Origin: Botryosphaeria dothidea
Taxonomy: Eukaryota; Ascomycota; Dothideomycetes; Botryosphaeriales; Botryosphaeriaceae
Assembly: GCA_011503125.2 (NCBI GenBank)
Contig: WWBZ02000051.1
Location: 1,488,001 to 1,552,000 of the forward strand
Direction of reading: 5' to 3'
DNA length: 64,000 nucleotides
Shown here: in pieces, positions 36,801 through 48,569 of the stretch
Layout of the letters: each line of letters begins with the position of its first letter
How positions within the stretch are numbered: position 1 is the first letter of the stretch
The notes under the pieces: generated by a model
Seen by the model: the letters and a program-made list of their open reading frames with translations, nothing else
Databases searched by the model: none
What the model was told of the DNA's origin: nothing
Translations under genes and position numbers: made by a program

Positions 36801-37354
36801 AAAAACGGGGCGATGGCCGTCCCGCACCTGCCATTGGCTGCGTTCCGGATACAACATCTGATCTGATTTTCAGCGCGGTCCGTCCCCGACCATTGAGTTA
36901 CGTAGATTGAACGGGAGCACCACCTCAGCTGATTTCTTTGCCGCCAGGTTTCATCCCCTCGGAGCAAAGGAAGTAAGGAAAAAATTTCTTTAGCTTGGTA
37001 TTTGAGGGAGAGAGGCATGTAAGTAGTGCGAGGTGCCCAACGTGTCGATCTAAGTAACAACATAAGAAAAAGAAAAAATTGTTGGATGTGTCCATCTCAT
37101 TGCCATGAGAATACCCAAAGAACATCCAATGAATCAAAAGGATCATCTTTTGGTGTTGGTGAGTCGTGAACGCAGTAAAGCTCGTTCCCCAGCAGTATCC
37201 CATGACCCATTAACTTCCCCCACCTGTGTCCACCATTAACTAACGCCGGTAGTAGTATCGTGTCTCCACTGTGTGAAGGAGATATGCAGTTTCTCCGCTT
37301 CACGTCTGTCATCTAATGCCCCCACACCTCGATCTATCGCTTGCCCGCGATTGT
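33891..37354. other. 3.5 kb intergenic region, no gene seen
   Basis: Lies between the 3' ends of the Uds1 gene (+) and the coiled-coil gene (-). The first 250 bp are T-rich and probably 3' UTR. The remaining ORFs are short, overlap on both strands and match nothing I recognise. A perfect 12-bp palindrome, GTGGTATACCAC, is at 35935-35946. Confidence 0.45.
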
Positions 37355-40300
37355 TTACAGACCCATCCTCCTCTTCATCCTTCCTCCCCAGGAAAGCTTC
37401 TCGCCTTGATAGTCGCTAATTCTGACCCGGTGGCCGCTGCCGGCGCTGCCGCTGTCGGTGCTGCCGCGCGTATCTGGCCTCCGGCCCTTGGTTAGTGTTC
37501 CGCTCCGCGACTTCTGTGCCGTCGACGCTGGGGACGCCGTGAGCGCGTTGGGATTGGGGCTCGTGAAGTTGCGCGTTCGGACGGGGGTCAGGGCATTGCT
37601 CGCATCCTCGTTGATGACCTTCCATGTCCTCGACTCGATGTCGAAGACCACGTCGCCGCTCTTCTGGCCGCCTGGTCGCACGTCGACCGACGGGCGTGCA
37701 TCTGGTTGTATGCGGCCAACGCTGAGGCCTGCCTTCTGCATACCTTGCGCCGCCTGCTGTTGGTGTCGCGGCTTGTTCCACGACACTTGGCCGCTCGTCT
37801 TCTGGTTCTTGGAGCTCCACTGGAAGACGCGACGGAACACGTTACCGCTCTTCTTCTGCGGTTGTGCGTATCTATTTTGTTCCTTGTTAGCGCTGACTCA
37901 ATCATAGAATTATTCAAAATCGACGCGAAAACGTACTGGGGCTGTTGAGAACCAAGTCGCTGCAGCTCCATCTCGCTAGCCTTCAGGTTCTTCCGCAGCA
38001 TCGACTCGGACTGGCGAAGTCCTCTCAACTGGACAACGGTCTCATCACGGAGCATCCGAACACGCTCGACTTCTCTAGCCCATTGCTCCAAGTCTTCGTC
38101 ACCTTCAGTGGACCGATGCGAAGACGCTCGCGATGCGGGACGAGCCTCTTCTGAGAGCATGGTAGAGGTTCTCTTCATCTTGGGAGGAGTGTTCGGAAGT
38201 GGTTTTCCGTCCGAGTTGGACCGCTCATCTCCTCCGGTCCACTCCTTCAACACCTCGAGGTGAGCACCCCTCTCTCTCAGCTCCTTGACCACTGTCTGGA
38301 AAGCCACCTTGGTCTCGCGAAGTATGCGTAGCTCAACCTCAACGGACTCCATACCTTGAGCGAACTCCTCGTTGGCCTGGTTAAGATCACCGATCCACTT
38401 ATCCTTGGAACGAAGCTCACTGGCGAGGCTGGATTCATGGCTTCTGAGTTCTTCGATATCATGATCCTTCTTCTCGATTTCCGAGCTCAGCGAAGTGTTT
38501 TCCTCTTGGAGCCTGCGAATCTCCTCCTCGGTCATGGACAACTTCTTCTGGTATTTCTCCCGGAGTTCTTCGGCGACGGTCAACCTGGCGTTAGTCTCGT
38601 CGTCGGCTTCGCCGTTAGCACGGGACTCGGCGAGGAAGTTCTCAAGCTCCTCGTTCGCCTTCTTGACGGCTATGAGCTCCTCTTCGGCAACGGCGATGCG
38701 TGCCTCGAGCTTTCCCTCCACGCGCTTAGCCTCAAGGACGATAGCACGGAGCTTGGCGACCTCTTCCTCCGCCGCCGACAGTTTGGCCTGGAGATTTATT
38801 TCGTTAGTCTCGGCAACCAAAAGCTTCGTCCTGTTCGCGCGGACCGTCGCTTCAAGGTTTGCTCTGGACTGAAGGGCCATGCTAAGATCGGATTCCACGT
38901 GGGCTTTGGAGAGTTTCAGGGCACGCACATCACCTCTGAGGCCATCGTTCGCCTTCTGCGACAATTCCAACTGCTCCCGCAACTCCACCCTCGACTTCTC
39001 GGCCGACTCGAGCTTCTTCCTGGTTAGTTGGAGATCGGCGTGTAAGCTACCTGTCGTGTCTTTCAGTCGTATCAGGTTTGCTTCCAGCTCCTCCCTGGAC
39101 TTTCTCAGCCTCTCCAGCTCCTCGGAGGCCTCTGGGTTCTTCTGCTCCTCAATGTCAAGCTGGCGGAGCGCTTCACGCAGCTGGTTCTGCAGGCTGCGTC
39201 GCGACTTGAGGAGCTCCTGAACCTGTTCCTTGAGTTCGTTCTCTTCAGTGTTGCGGCTGTCGATCTTCGCCCGCATGCGCTGAATCTCTTGCTGAAGACG
39301 GGCCTTGGACTGCTCGAGCTGGTTGACGTCCCATTGGAGGGCGGTGCGGGCTTGAATTTGGTCTTGCAGCTTTTGCTCCGTTTCCTTCTTCGAGTCTTGG
39401 AGGTTCTTCATGTCCTCGTACATGCTGTTCTTGGACGACTCGGCAACTTCGAGCTGTTTCTCAAGAATAGTCATGGCTCCACCGGCAGCTTGGATCTTGG
39501 CAGTCAGCTCCCGGGCAGCATCCTCGAAGAAGGCAACTGTCCCCTGGAGAGCGTCGGCGCTTTCCTGGCCATGCTTGAGTTCGTCGCGGAGCCTCGCAAT
39601 GTCTGCTTCCTTGGAAGCAAGCTTCTGCTGCAGCTCAGCATGTGACCGGTCGGAAAAGGCAAGCTTCTTGCGGACGGAGGAAAGCTCTTCTTGGAGGGCC
39701 AGGCGCTCGCGCTCGAGAGACTTGAGCTGCAGCTTGCAGCCCGAGAGATCTTCTTCGATGTGAGACCAGGACTCCTCAAGCTCGGTGATACGGGCACGGC
39801 TACGTTCGCATTCGCTCTCCAGCTCAGCAATCCTTGCCTTGTGCTCCTCTAATTCGGCACGCAGCGTCTCCTCGGTCTTTGAAGAGAACACGAGCTTCTC
39901 CTGTGTCGTGCGGAGCTGATGTTCCAGGCGAGACTTCTCTTCCTCCAACGTGCGGACCTTGGCTTCGTAGTCATGGACCATGTGCTCCAGAGAGCTGTTG
40001 GACTTCTCCAGGTTGCGGACATGGCTCTGGCTTTGCTCAAAGTCCTCCTGCAAGGAAGCTATTCGGGAGCGGCATATCAGCAAGGCATGATCGGATTCCT
40101 TCTTGGCCTTGATCAAACGCTCGTTGGCTGTCCGAATCTCAGTGAGATCGGAGACAATGTCAGACGGCCTCCGCGGGTGGGTTTGAGAGGTGCGACTCGA
40201 GGTTCTAGTGGGCGGTGATGGCGGAGGAGTCGAAGGCGGTGACGTCAACGGGGGAGAAATCGGACGTTGACCCGACGAAGGTAGGTAGGAGTGCGGCCTG

Positions 40301-40882
40301 AGATGCGATGAGAGGTGCTGCTGCTGTGCTAAAAGTTTATGTCGGCTTGCGTTAGCAGCCACGCGTAAGAACCATGGGGGTATGTTGGATTCCACACGTA
40401 CACTGTATAGTAAGCTGAGCAGCCTGTTCCAGATTATGAAGCAGTTCCCGATTCCTTTGCTCATGGCGAGTAAGGGTAGCCTGAAGCTGCGCAATCCGTC
40501 CCTCATGCTTGCGGCTGTGCACGTAATCATGGCGGCGGGAATTGGCCAGACTGCGGGCAGCCTGGGCAACTTTGGCCTCCTTGACGCTGATGCGTACCGC
40601 AAGGCGGAAGGCGAGCTTGCGCAGCGACGACACGGATTGCTGGGCTTCTTGAGTGGCAGCTTGTGTTGCTCTGAGTTGCGTCCGGATGGTGTCGCGTTGG
40701 CCTTTGACCAGCGCCAGATGACTAAGTTCAGAGACCTTCGGCGTGTGCTGGTGCGAAGATCCACCGTCACCGCGCGATATTTCTCGCCGGCTGCTGTTCG
40801 TAGAAGAAGCGGTGTGCTGGCGTGCGGGAGCTGGGAACAGGCTGAGGGTCCCGCCGGCCGGCGAACTCCCGTGACCGGCCAT
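37355..40882 (-). CDS. Long coiled-coil protein, 1129 aa, function unknown
   Basis: Three exons (40882-40402, 40328-37937, 37871-37355) with GT-AG introns of 73 and 65 bp. Intron 1 uses the strong donor GTACGT and joins AQLTIQ to SQQQHL. Seen: an N-terminal Ser-rich tail, a helix of about 100 residues (exon 1), a Pro/Ser linker with several PPSPP-like runs, then roughly 700 residues of uninterrupted heptad-rich Glu/Lys/Leu sequence, followed by a basic disordered tail with NVFRRVFQW and ending WGGRMKRRMGL. Such proteins are often labelled USO1-like or myosin-tail-like, but the similarity is generic to coiled coils. A scaffold or tether at a membrane or the cytoskeleton is a reasonable guess. 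No motor, GTPase-binding or targeting domain is visible. Confidence 0.85.
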
Positions 40883-43800
40883 CGTAGTTACTGATTTGGG
40901 CAGCTTCTAGGTGGTTTCGGGCAATTCAGGTGGGTCGGAGGTCGGGGGATCGCGGATGCTGGATGGGGAACTGTGGGCACGATGCCTTCTGGAAGGAGAA
41001 CGGGAATGGGGAACTCGTAAAAAGAATTTGAGCAGGCGCGCCGGGAGCCAGTCGCGTGGGTGACGTATAAAAAGAAGGGCAGACGTGTAGGCACATCAGA
41101 GGCCGGGGCGCGCGAGCTGGGACGAAACAAGAGGCCGCCGGGGTCCAGGCAGGTAGCGGCGGGCGCGGGCTGGCAGGTTAACTACCTTAGGACGAGGTGG
41201 AAGACGAGCGACGGGGGTCCTGTAAGGCCTGTCTAGTCAAGGCGTCGCGGACCATGTCAGGACTGTTTTTGGCTTTCTCGGCATGGGAGGGAGGGGGTAT
41301 CAGAGTAGCTTGTGCAGCGCGGGCCCAAATGTATGTATTGTGTGCCTGCTACTTCAGCCCTGCCCCAGCATCCTTGCGCCTCGACGCGAGCTCCGCGCGG
41401 CGCCATTCTACCACCGTCTTTGGGCAGAGAAGAAGCAAATAGCAGGAGGTCAGGCCATCGTGGGCAGAGAGCTCGGGTGGCAGCGGGCGGCCCTCGCCGA
41501 CCAGTCGGGATCGCGGCCGGGGAGGGCGCAGCCGCGACGACTCAGGTGGAGGGGACGGACACGGCCGGGGGGCGTCAGGTTGATTGAGCGCCGCCGTTGG
41601 GCTCGGCGCAGAGTCGTGCTCGGCAACGGTCGCCGCGCGCAGGTCGTGTTCGCCTGCTCTGTTGTTGGCGGTGTTTGGCAAAGCCGCGCTCCCCCGGCTG
41701 GCGCGAGAGACCAGCAGCGGCGCCGCCCGTAGCCCGCCTGCCGTTTCCGCCGCCGTCTGTCGCGCCAGCCAGCCGTGTCCGCTAACTGAAGCAGCAGCAA
41801 CCCAGAGGGCCACGGCAACAGCAAGTGAAAAGCAAGGCGGCGCCATCCTCCGCCCATCGGCTGCCCGCTCACTCCAGTCTCGCCTGTCGCCATGCACATC
41901 TCTCTCGCCTCTCGCCCTGGCCCATTTCCGCGCCACCCCTAATTCTCTTGCTGTACAGTCTGCTGTTTCATCCGGGAGGGGTTGCTCGCCCTCCACGACT
42001 CAGCGCGCCAGCCCTCGTCGTGCCGATGCGCGCGCTAGCTGCCGTTGGATGCTCCCGCGCCGGATGACTTTCCCCCGATTTGCGGTCTGTTCTAGGCACA
42101 AGGAATTCTGCAAGAGCTGGGGCGCCGCGCATCGATCAGCGCTCTTCAAGACCGCGACTGCCTCGCATGCGCGGCGCGTGGAGAAGCAGGAGTGGAGGAG
42201 GGCAGATAACAGCCAGGCACTGCGCCCACCGGCCCGCTGTTGTCAGTCAGTCCCTCAGGTCCCGCCGCAGTAATTCCTAGTTGCCATCTCCGATCCAACT
42301 CTTCCTCCCGGAACATGCGGATGACGACGCCCCTTCTCGGCTCTCTCATATCCGAATCGAGCTCCTGGACGGCTTCAGGCTGCCTGCGCCTTCGTCCTTT
42401 GGGGCGCCGTGCCTGCCGCCTCGACAGCCACAAGATGCCGCTGAGCATGAAAGAGGACGTCGCCCTGCCCACGGATCCACGTTGCCGCAGTCTTGGACCC
42501 TCTAGGCCTCGCCGGATTGAAAAGCAAACCAACTGATGTGGCCGTAATGCGGAAATGTGGGGATGATGGTCTCTAGCGACGCAGGGATGTCATGCAGCCC
42601 TTGCGTGCCTTGCTTAATACCTGCTGCTATGGCTTCCTGGGTCGTAAATTCGCCGAAAGTTTCGTGCAACACTCCTACAACCTCACTCCAAAGATGCTGC
42701 TTTTTCCTTTGTCTCTCCTGCCAGCAGCGCCGAAACGGGACTCTGTCCCGCCTCCCTTTCTTTTTGGTGCCGTCTGGTCTGCGATAGAGGATTTGGCTCG
42801 CCACAAACCGGCCCTTCACCGCCAATTCGCCCTCCCGTTATTTTGCTGCTCCTGTCTCAAATTGTCGTCTCCGTTCTCCTGGGCCGCCTGTAATCAGTTC
42901 TCTTGGAATTCTTCTCCAAGGATCTCCGCCGAAGCAGCTGCAAGACGGTTGCCAAGCTCGAGTAGCTGTCAAGGATGTTCCATGCGACCGGCTCCGTACT
43001 CGCTCGTGAAAAATGACTGCACTTTGTCCACTCCATCAAGCATTATTTGCTCTCCTATCGTGGTCCCACCTCTCGTGCTTCAGAGTGGAACATGCCGACG
43101 ATCAAGTCAGTGGTTTCGGCTTCATGCCGTGGTCTTGGAATAGTACATTCGGATAGTCGCAAGCGATCGATGACGAGTCGCTGCTCATCCTCCCTTGGTT
43201 CCCGGCCGGAGTAATTACCGTGTTACAAGACCTGTCTTCAACGTCGTACATGCCCCGCAACCACATGGCGAATCACGAGATTGCGTAGCCTTTCGTCGCC
43301 AGGTCTTTGGCTGAGCTCGCCCTTTTTCCGCTTGACAGCCTTCATCCCTTCATGCGCGCATCCAAGTGCAACGGTCAAGGAAAGCGTCGTTTCTTTCTGG
43401 TAGAACCCCGCTTTATTGGTGGCCTGATTTGCGCTATACTATGTAGGTAGGTAGCTGCATGGTTCGAGCGCTCCCATTGGGTGATCAGGCCTCCATAGCA
43501 AACAACAGCAGTCGTTCGACAAGAGCCGGACTTCAGCCATTGACGTTGGATGATGGACCGGTCAGCCTGCAAAAATGTAAGCTTGCTTCAACTTCCTTCC
43601 CAAAAAACCTCTTTCGTCCTTAGGTCTCTCGTAACTCATCGAAAACGGCGGTGCTCGCGGCTTTCCGACTAAATTCGTCGATTGATGACATTGCTGTGGT
43701 TCCTCTGCACAGGAGCACCGTGTCGATTTTGCCGTTTCTTCAATCATTCCCCCTCGCAAGGAACCGAAGGATCATGGTACGTGACCGCAGACCTGTAGAG

Positions 43801-44247
43801 CGTAGATGGCTGCAGGTTTCCGCGCTGCCGTGATCCCACTTCAAATGAGGTCATGTCCGCAAACGACTGGTCTTTTGACAAAAAATATAAAATGCTTAAG
43901 TGTATGTTGTCGTTTCTCAGCCATCCAGCAGTATTTACGTGTTCTTCAAGCTGTGCAGGTGTGCCGCGTGAACGCTTCTTCGCCATACCAGGTGCAAGTT
44001 CAGCAAGGATCACTTCGCGCATGATCGCACAACACATCTTCACCAGCCCTACCAGCTGAGCCTCAGGTCCTCAGATTACTTGCCAACACCCAAGTTCTTT
44101 TCACCTACACTGGTACATAAGTTCTTTCTTTTTCTACCTTCCAAAGGCCATCCTTGGAGTGCCACAACGGTCTTTCAACCATTCCTTGGTTCTGATTGGT
44201 CCATTCATCAACCTCTTGACTTGTTGAGGTAGACCGAGACTCAAAAC
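40883..44247. other. 3.4 kb divergent intergenic region
   Basis: Between the coiled-coil gene (-) and the secreted-protein gene (+). The part from 41.1 to 42.5 kb is strongly GC-rich with 200-codon ORFs open on both strands at once, a composition effect. Minus-strand pieces at 42500-43080 (for example GVLHETFGEFTTQEAIAAG and MLDGVDKVQSFFTSEYGAG) look more protein-like but are split over frames and by stops, and I cannot name a family. Confidence 0.4.
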
Positions 44248-45207
44248 ATGATCACTACCACAGCCTCAATTATGCTGCCTTCAATCGTCTTGATCCTCTC
44301 GGCGGTGCTGGCATTTTTCTCCAGTGGTGGTGATGCTGCTGCCGCTCTCAATGCACGCCAATCTTACAATACCCCTACTTACCAAGCCACCGGCCGCGCC
44401 AGCTTCACTTTCGACGAGCTTTACAAGCTTCAAGTCCGCTTCTGGAACAACTTTGTGTACAACAACACCGAGCAAGCCTCCTCGATTAATAGCACACTCA
44501 TCGCACCGGACTGCCTTGGCCGTGTCGACGTGACGCGCACGTTCGACGGACAGGAGCTCAATACCGAATACCTCTTCGGCCTCTTCGCCAACCTCAAAAA
44601 CCACAGCTCCGCAACGCTTCTGGGCGTGCCCGTATCGTACAACATCATTCACTTCACGGCCAATCAAGACATCTCGACGGCAGCCACAATCGTCTTCTTC
44701 AAGAACGCCTTCATGGACGTCTTCCCCGTCGAGATCGACAGCTGGATCACGTGGAATACGGAGGGCCAGATCTGGCAGTACGACGCCACCTACCGGTGGT
44801 TCGCCAACCTGCTGGACACGACGCTCGATCTGATCCCCGGTGACGACCCGATCTCGTATCTCACCGACGCGCTGGCCACCTCCATCTGTACGACGACCCA
44901 GCGCTACTGCACGGGAAACAACGTGCAGTATGGGTCCTTTGATGAGTGCCACGCGACGCTAACGGAGGGCAAAAGGTTCGGCAGGGCGTACGAGCTGGGC
45001 GCCGACACGCTGATGTGCCGCATGGTGCACGAGAACATGGTCCCGCTAAGGCCAGACGTGCACTGCGCGCATGTCGGGCCTGATGGAGGCGGCATGTGCG
45101 TGGATGGCTTGGGATACGCGGAGAGGGTGCTGCAGGAGTACTACGTGCACGCGCCATTCGTGCCCGAGGGGTACGAGAGTAGAAACAAGAGCGTCGATGC
45201 GTGGTAG
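44248..45207 (+). CDS. Secreted protein of unknown function, 319 aa
   Basis: Single exon. Seen: a signal peptide (hydrophobic run PSIVLILSAVLAFF, cleavage expected around residues 30-38), several N-glycosylation sequons (NNT, NST, NHS, NKS), a middle part rich in beta strands (VDVTRTFDGQEL through WITWNTEGQIWQYDATYRWF) compatible with an NTF2/SnoaL-like barrel, and a C-terminal cysteine-bearing part (ICTTTQRYC, DECHATL, LMCRMVHENMVPLRPDVHCAHVG). Seven cysteines remain in the mature chain. It resembles a widespread but uncharacterised family of secreted fungal proteins; no catalytic motif is evident. The minus strand is also open for long stretches, a codon-composition effect. Confidence 0.8.
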   Translation: MITTTASIMLPSIVLILSAVLAFFSSGGDAAAALNARQSYNTPTYQATGRASFTFDELYKLQVRFWNNFVYNNTEQASSINSTLIAPDCLGRVDVTRTFDGQELNTEYLFGLFANLKNHSSATLLGVPVSYNIIHFTANQDISTAATIVFFKNAFMDVFPVEIDSWITWNTEGQIWQYDATYRWFANLLDTTLDLIPGDDPISYLTDALATSICTTTQRYCTGNNVQYGSFDECHATLTEGKRFGRAYELGADTLMCRMVHENMVPLRPDVHCAHVGPDGGGMCVDGLGYAERVLQEYYVHAPFVPEGYESRNKSVDAW

Positions 45208-48008
45208 CGGAAGACGCGATGACGTAAAAAGAGTAGACGAAAACTGACGGGGGGATCCGATGGGGAAGATTCCGATATTCGGGAGAAAGGGATGGGCGGA
45301 TGGAGAGATCAGATGGGAGATTCCGGAGACGAGGGGACGAAAAATTTTCGATTTGTGACTGTGGCGGGAGTGTGTGGGAATTTTCTAAATGGGTAGATGA
45401 CTGATGGCTATGGTCAGCTTGGTGGAGTGACATGGAGGCCGTAGGGCTAAGGCGTAAGGCTATGGTGGAGTGATCGAGGATTCTTAGGGACGCAACGGCT
45501 CGGTGGCAGTGGATCAGTCCACACGATAAGCAGTTCAAAATCTCCGACAATCCTGGTGCAGAAGTTTTCCTTTCTATTCTTTGCACGTTGTGATGGGGCA
45601 GCTGCAGGTGAAAAAGAAATATGGAGGAGCCCGCATAAGCGGCGCGGGAATGATGTGGAGTCACTCCGAGTGAACTCCACAACCCTGATCCGCAGCCCAT
45701 GCGGGCGGGTCATGTCCCGTGAGCACGAGCTTGTGTGTGAAATTGCCCCGGAAGCGATGATGATGTGGGGTGGTGAGTGGTGAGAATTCTCAGGGCGGTC
45801 GTACGATGTGGGATCCTGCAGGCGAGCTGGTGGTGAAGAGCCGAACTGCCTCGTTGCCGAGGACAAGGCTGTGTGCTTTGCCGATGGCAGCTGCCGCGAA
45901 CAACCGAGAGCAGAGGGAAAGGCAGGCAGGCAGCAAACAGCGAGGTGTCACATTTTGTTGACTATTATCATTCTTCTACATCAAACTCCAACCTGGACGT
46001 GCATATGCAGCGCATGCACTCCCCAACAACGGTGTGACTGCCCTCTATTGCCCACAGATCCCTTCCACTCAATTGAAAGCTCAAACTATGCAATTGACGG
46101 TCACTGAGAGCGGTTTGTGAGCCGCAGAAACTGGGAAGAGAGGACGTTATTGTTGTGTGTCCTCATGGTTGATGCTGATTGGTCGACTCAGTGATCGCCT
46201 TCCCTTTCCAAGCATTGATCGAGAATCATCCGTCAACAACGACGACGACAGCATGCTGGGCCTTCATGCACGCTTGCCGGATCACATCAAGCTGAGCACT
46301 TGATGCGTCCATCTCATATCCTGCGGCCAACATGCTCTGACCACCGCCACGCCATCTCTGATGGCGGATCGGACCGGAATCCAGCAGCATTACTTCGAAG
46401 ACGGATGTTGTAACGTATCCCCAGCAGCCACGGTTTCCCGGATAAATGCTCTTTCCGCCTCAGCCACGTCGTCGGTGACGTCCAGCAATGCGCCGCCCCT
46501 GGCCGCTGCCAGCTGATACTTTTTTTCATCCTTTCTGAAATTCGAGCGCAAGGAGATACTTCTGTGCCGAGCCTAGCTGCTCACTAACTCCGGCGATCGT
46601 CAGGGTCACGATGTGAGTACGCTCCACCTCATCGCCGCCGCCTACGTGGCTGTCTCCATCGCACATCATCACTGATCTTCCAAGGAGGTGATTGCTGCCC
46701 GATGCGGCCTTGTACTGAACTTCAGACAAGTGCAGACCTCATCGGCCTCGTCCGCCTTGGCCTTCGTGTTTCTCACCAACGCTGGAACATTCAGCGGCGA
46801 TGCTTCGGGAATCCAGTCATATATCAGACACACCGAAAAGGCTGGGCATGCTGGCGCAATCAGTCAGCTATCGCGACAAAGCCCAGGCCATGATTGCCGG
46901 TGGGCGGGCAAGAAGATCAATAAGTCGCAGCGGCCGTCACGTGACGACTAGACGCTTTTGCGAAGGGATGCCAGAAGCTTTCGGCTGGTAGACCGCCTAA
47001 TTTTAACGCCCGTCGCTCCCGTCGAAGAAGTTTGCGTCAGATTGCAGAGCAGGGTAGTCATGATCGCCGAAGTCCATCGATGGCGCGCGTGCAGTGTGAG
47101 GGGAAGTCTACCACCATGATGAAGCTGAAAATTGGAGGCTGGCCTAGCGCAGCACATGCACACCGAACGGCGCTCCGCCGGCCTGCGTGAAGGCCGTCCG
47201 TCCTCGCGCACACGCCTCGCGATGGCGCTTTGTGCCGTGCAGCCTCCGAGTCCCTTCAGGGCCATGATGGCGCCGGCCGTCCTATGTCCGTCTGGACGGC
47301 AGGACACACGGGTTAGTGACCACGCCAATTGCTTCCGGCAGCTCGTCGGTCCAGCTGACGGTGGGCCATATATCTCGTCCCGTCCGCCGGCCGTGCCGCT
47401 GCTGCCGCGCTTCTGCTCCCGTCTGGCCTGCTTCCCAGAAGCTTTTTCATCTCTGCCCTCTCTATTTCTTTTGCTTTTCATCACTTCTTTGAATTGGCCT
47501 GTCTGCTCGAAACCTTTAATCATCCTACCCTTGACGCCGAACCCACGTCTTCGGGCTCTTGCTTCTCTCTTCTCCACCGACACGGAACCCCCCTGCACCG
47601 TTTGCAGGCTCTTCTCATTTGCATTGACGCGCGCTTCCGACCCGGCAAACCTCTTTCTTTGCACGTATCGCATCACGGGGAATAAGCAGGGAAAAAAAGT
47701 CTCCGGACGTCCCTTGCCCCTGCAGCAATACCCCGGGCCTGCGAAACCACTCAGCACCGCTGCCGTACGTCCCGCTGCGGGTATCCTTGTGCCGGAACAG
47801 CGCTCTTCCCAGCAAAGAACGAAAACCGGCCTTACGAGCCTAATTCGAGACCGTGAACTGTTTTTTGGTTTATTGCGACGCCCGTTATTTGCGTTTGGCG
47901 CAATCAGAGTGCTGCGAGCAATTCGGAAGCTACGCAGAACCGATTGCGTATCTGTGACGAGCATACGCACACGCCCACGCGCTTCTTTTGGAGAAAGCAA
48001 AAATAAGA
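45208..48008. other. 2.8 kb intergenic region
   Basis: Lies between two plus-strand genes. ORFs above 300 codons occur on both strands from 46.9 to 48.1 kb without family motifs and are judged chance. A pyrimidine-rich run at 47450-47490 is typical of fungal core promoters and probably marks the upstream promoter of the NTF2-like gene. Confidence 0.4.
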
Positions 48009-48569
48009 ATGTCACCGACGCTGCACTCGTCAAAGCGCAACCCGTGGCACCTGGTGTCGGACAGGCGGGGCATCAGCAGCAGCGGCAGCGGATCGAGCAA
48101 TCACAGCAGTAGTAGCAGCAATAATGAGAGTGGCGTCAGCGTGCAGCGCGCCACGGCGCTTGAGCTCGTCGCGGCCTTCAACCGCAACAACATCGACGCG
48201 CAGACCATCCTCGAGTTTCTGGCGCCGAAGGAAGGGTTCGTGCGCGAGGTCCTCCCCAGGAGTCTGGGCCAGCCGCCCCAGCAGGACGCCGAGGGCTTCC
48301 AGCGCACGCTGAATATGTTTAGGGCTGTATTTAGGCACTACGCTCTAGACGTGCTAGAGATCGTGGATGATGTGCCGGCGCGGAAGGTGTGCCTGTGGTT
48401 GACGGCGCATGCGGCGACGGTGGCGGGTAAATACGTGTGCGATATGGTGTGGACGCTGACATTTGATGAGAGCGGGCGTAGGGTGGTCAAATGGAAGGAG
48501 TTTTTGGATGCTGGGGCTAGGACGCTGGATTTTCTGCCGGAGACGATGGCAGGAGGGGCAGCTGAGTGA
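48009..48569 (+). CDS. NTF2/SnoaL-like protein, 186 aa
   Basis: Single exon starting at the ATG at 48009. Seen: about 40 residues of Ser/Asn-rich low complexity (a CAGCAG/AGTAGT-type repeat region at 48073-48125), then the helix-plus-strand pattern of the NTF2-like superfamily: ALELVAAFNRNNIDAQTILEFLAPKEGFVREVLP, FRAVFRHYALDVLEIVDDVPARKVCLWLTAHAATVAGKY and WTLTFDESGRRVVKWKEFLDAG. Fungal stand-alone members include polyketide cyclase-like enzymes and uncharacterised proteins. No secondary-metabolite genes are adjacent, so no pathway is proposed. There is no signal peptide; a cytosolic location is likely. Confidence 0.75.
   Translation: MSPTLHSSKRNPWHLVSDRRGISSSGSGSSNHSSSSSNNESGVSVQRATALELVAAFNRNNIDAQTILEFLAPKEGFVREVLPRSLGQPPQQDAEGFQRTLNMFRAVFRHYALDVLEIVDDVPARKVCLWLTAHAATVAGKYVCDMVWTLTFDESGRRVVKWKEFLDAGARTLDFLPETMAGGAAE

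Noticed and set aside
46948..48112. Overlapping 361- and 326-codon ORFs on opposite strands
   Set aside because: Both strands open in GC-rich DNA, no motif in either, and the plus one runs out of frame into the NTF2-like gene.
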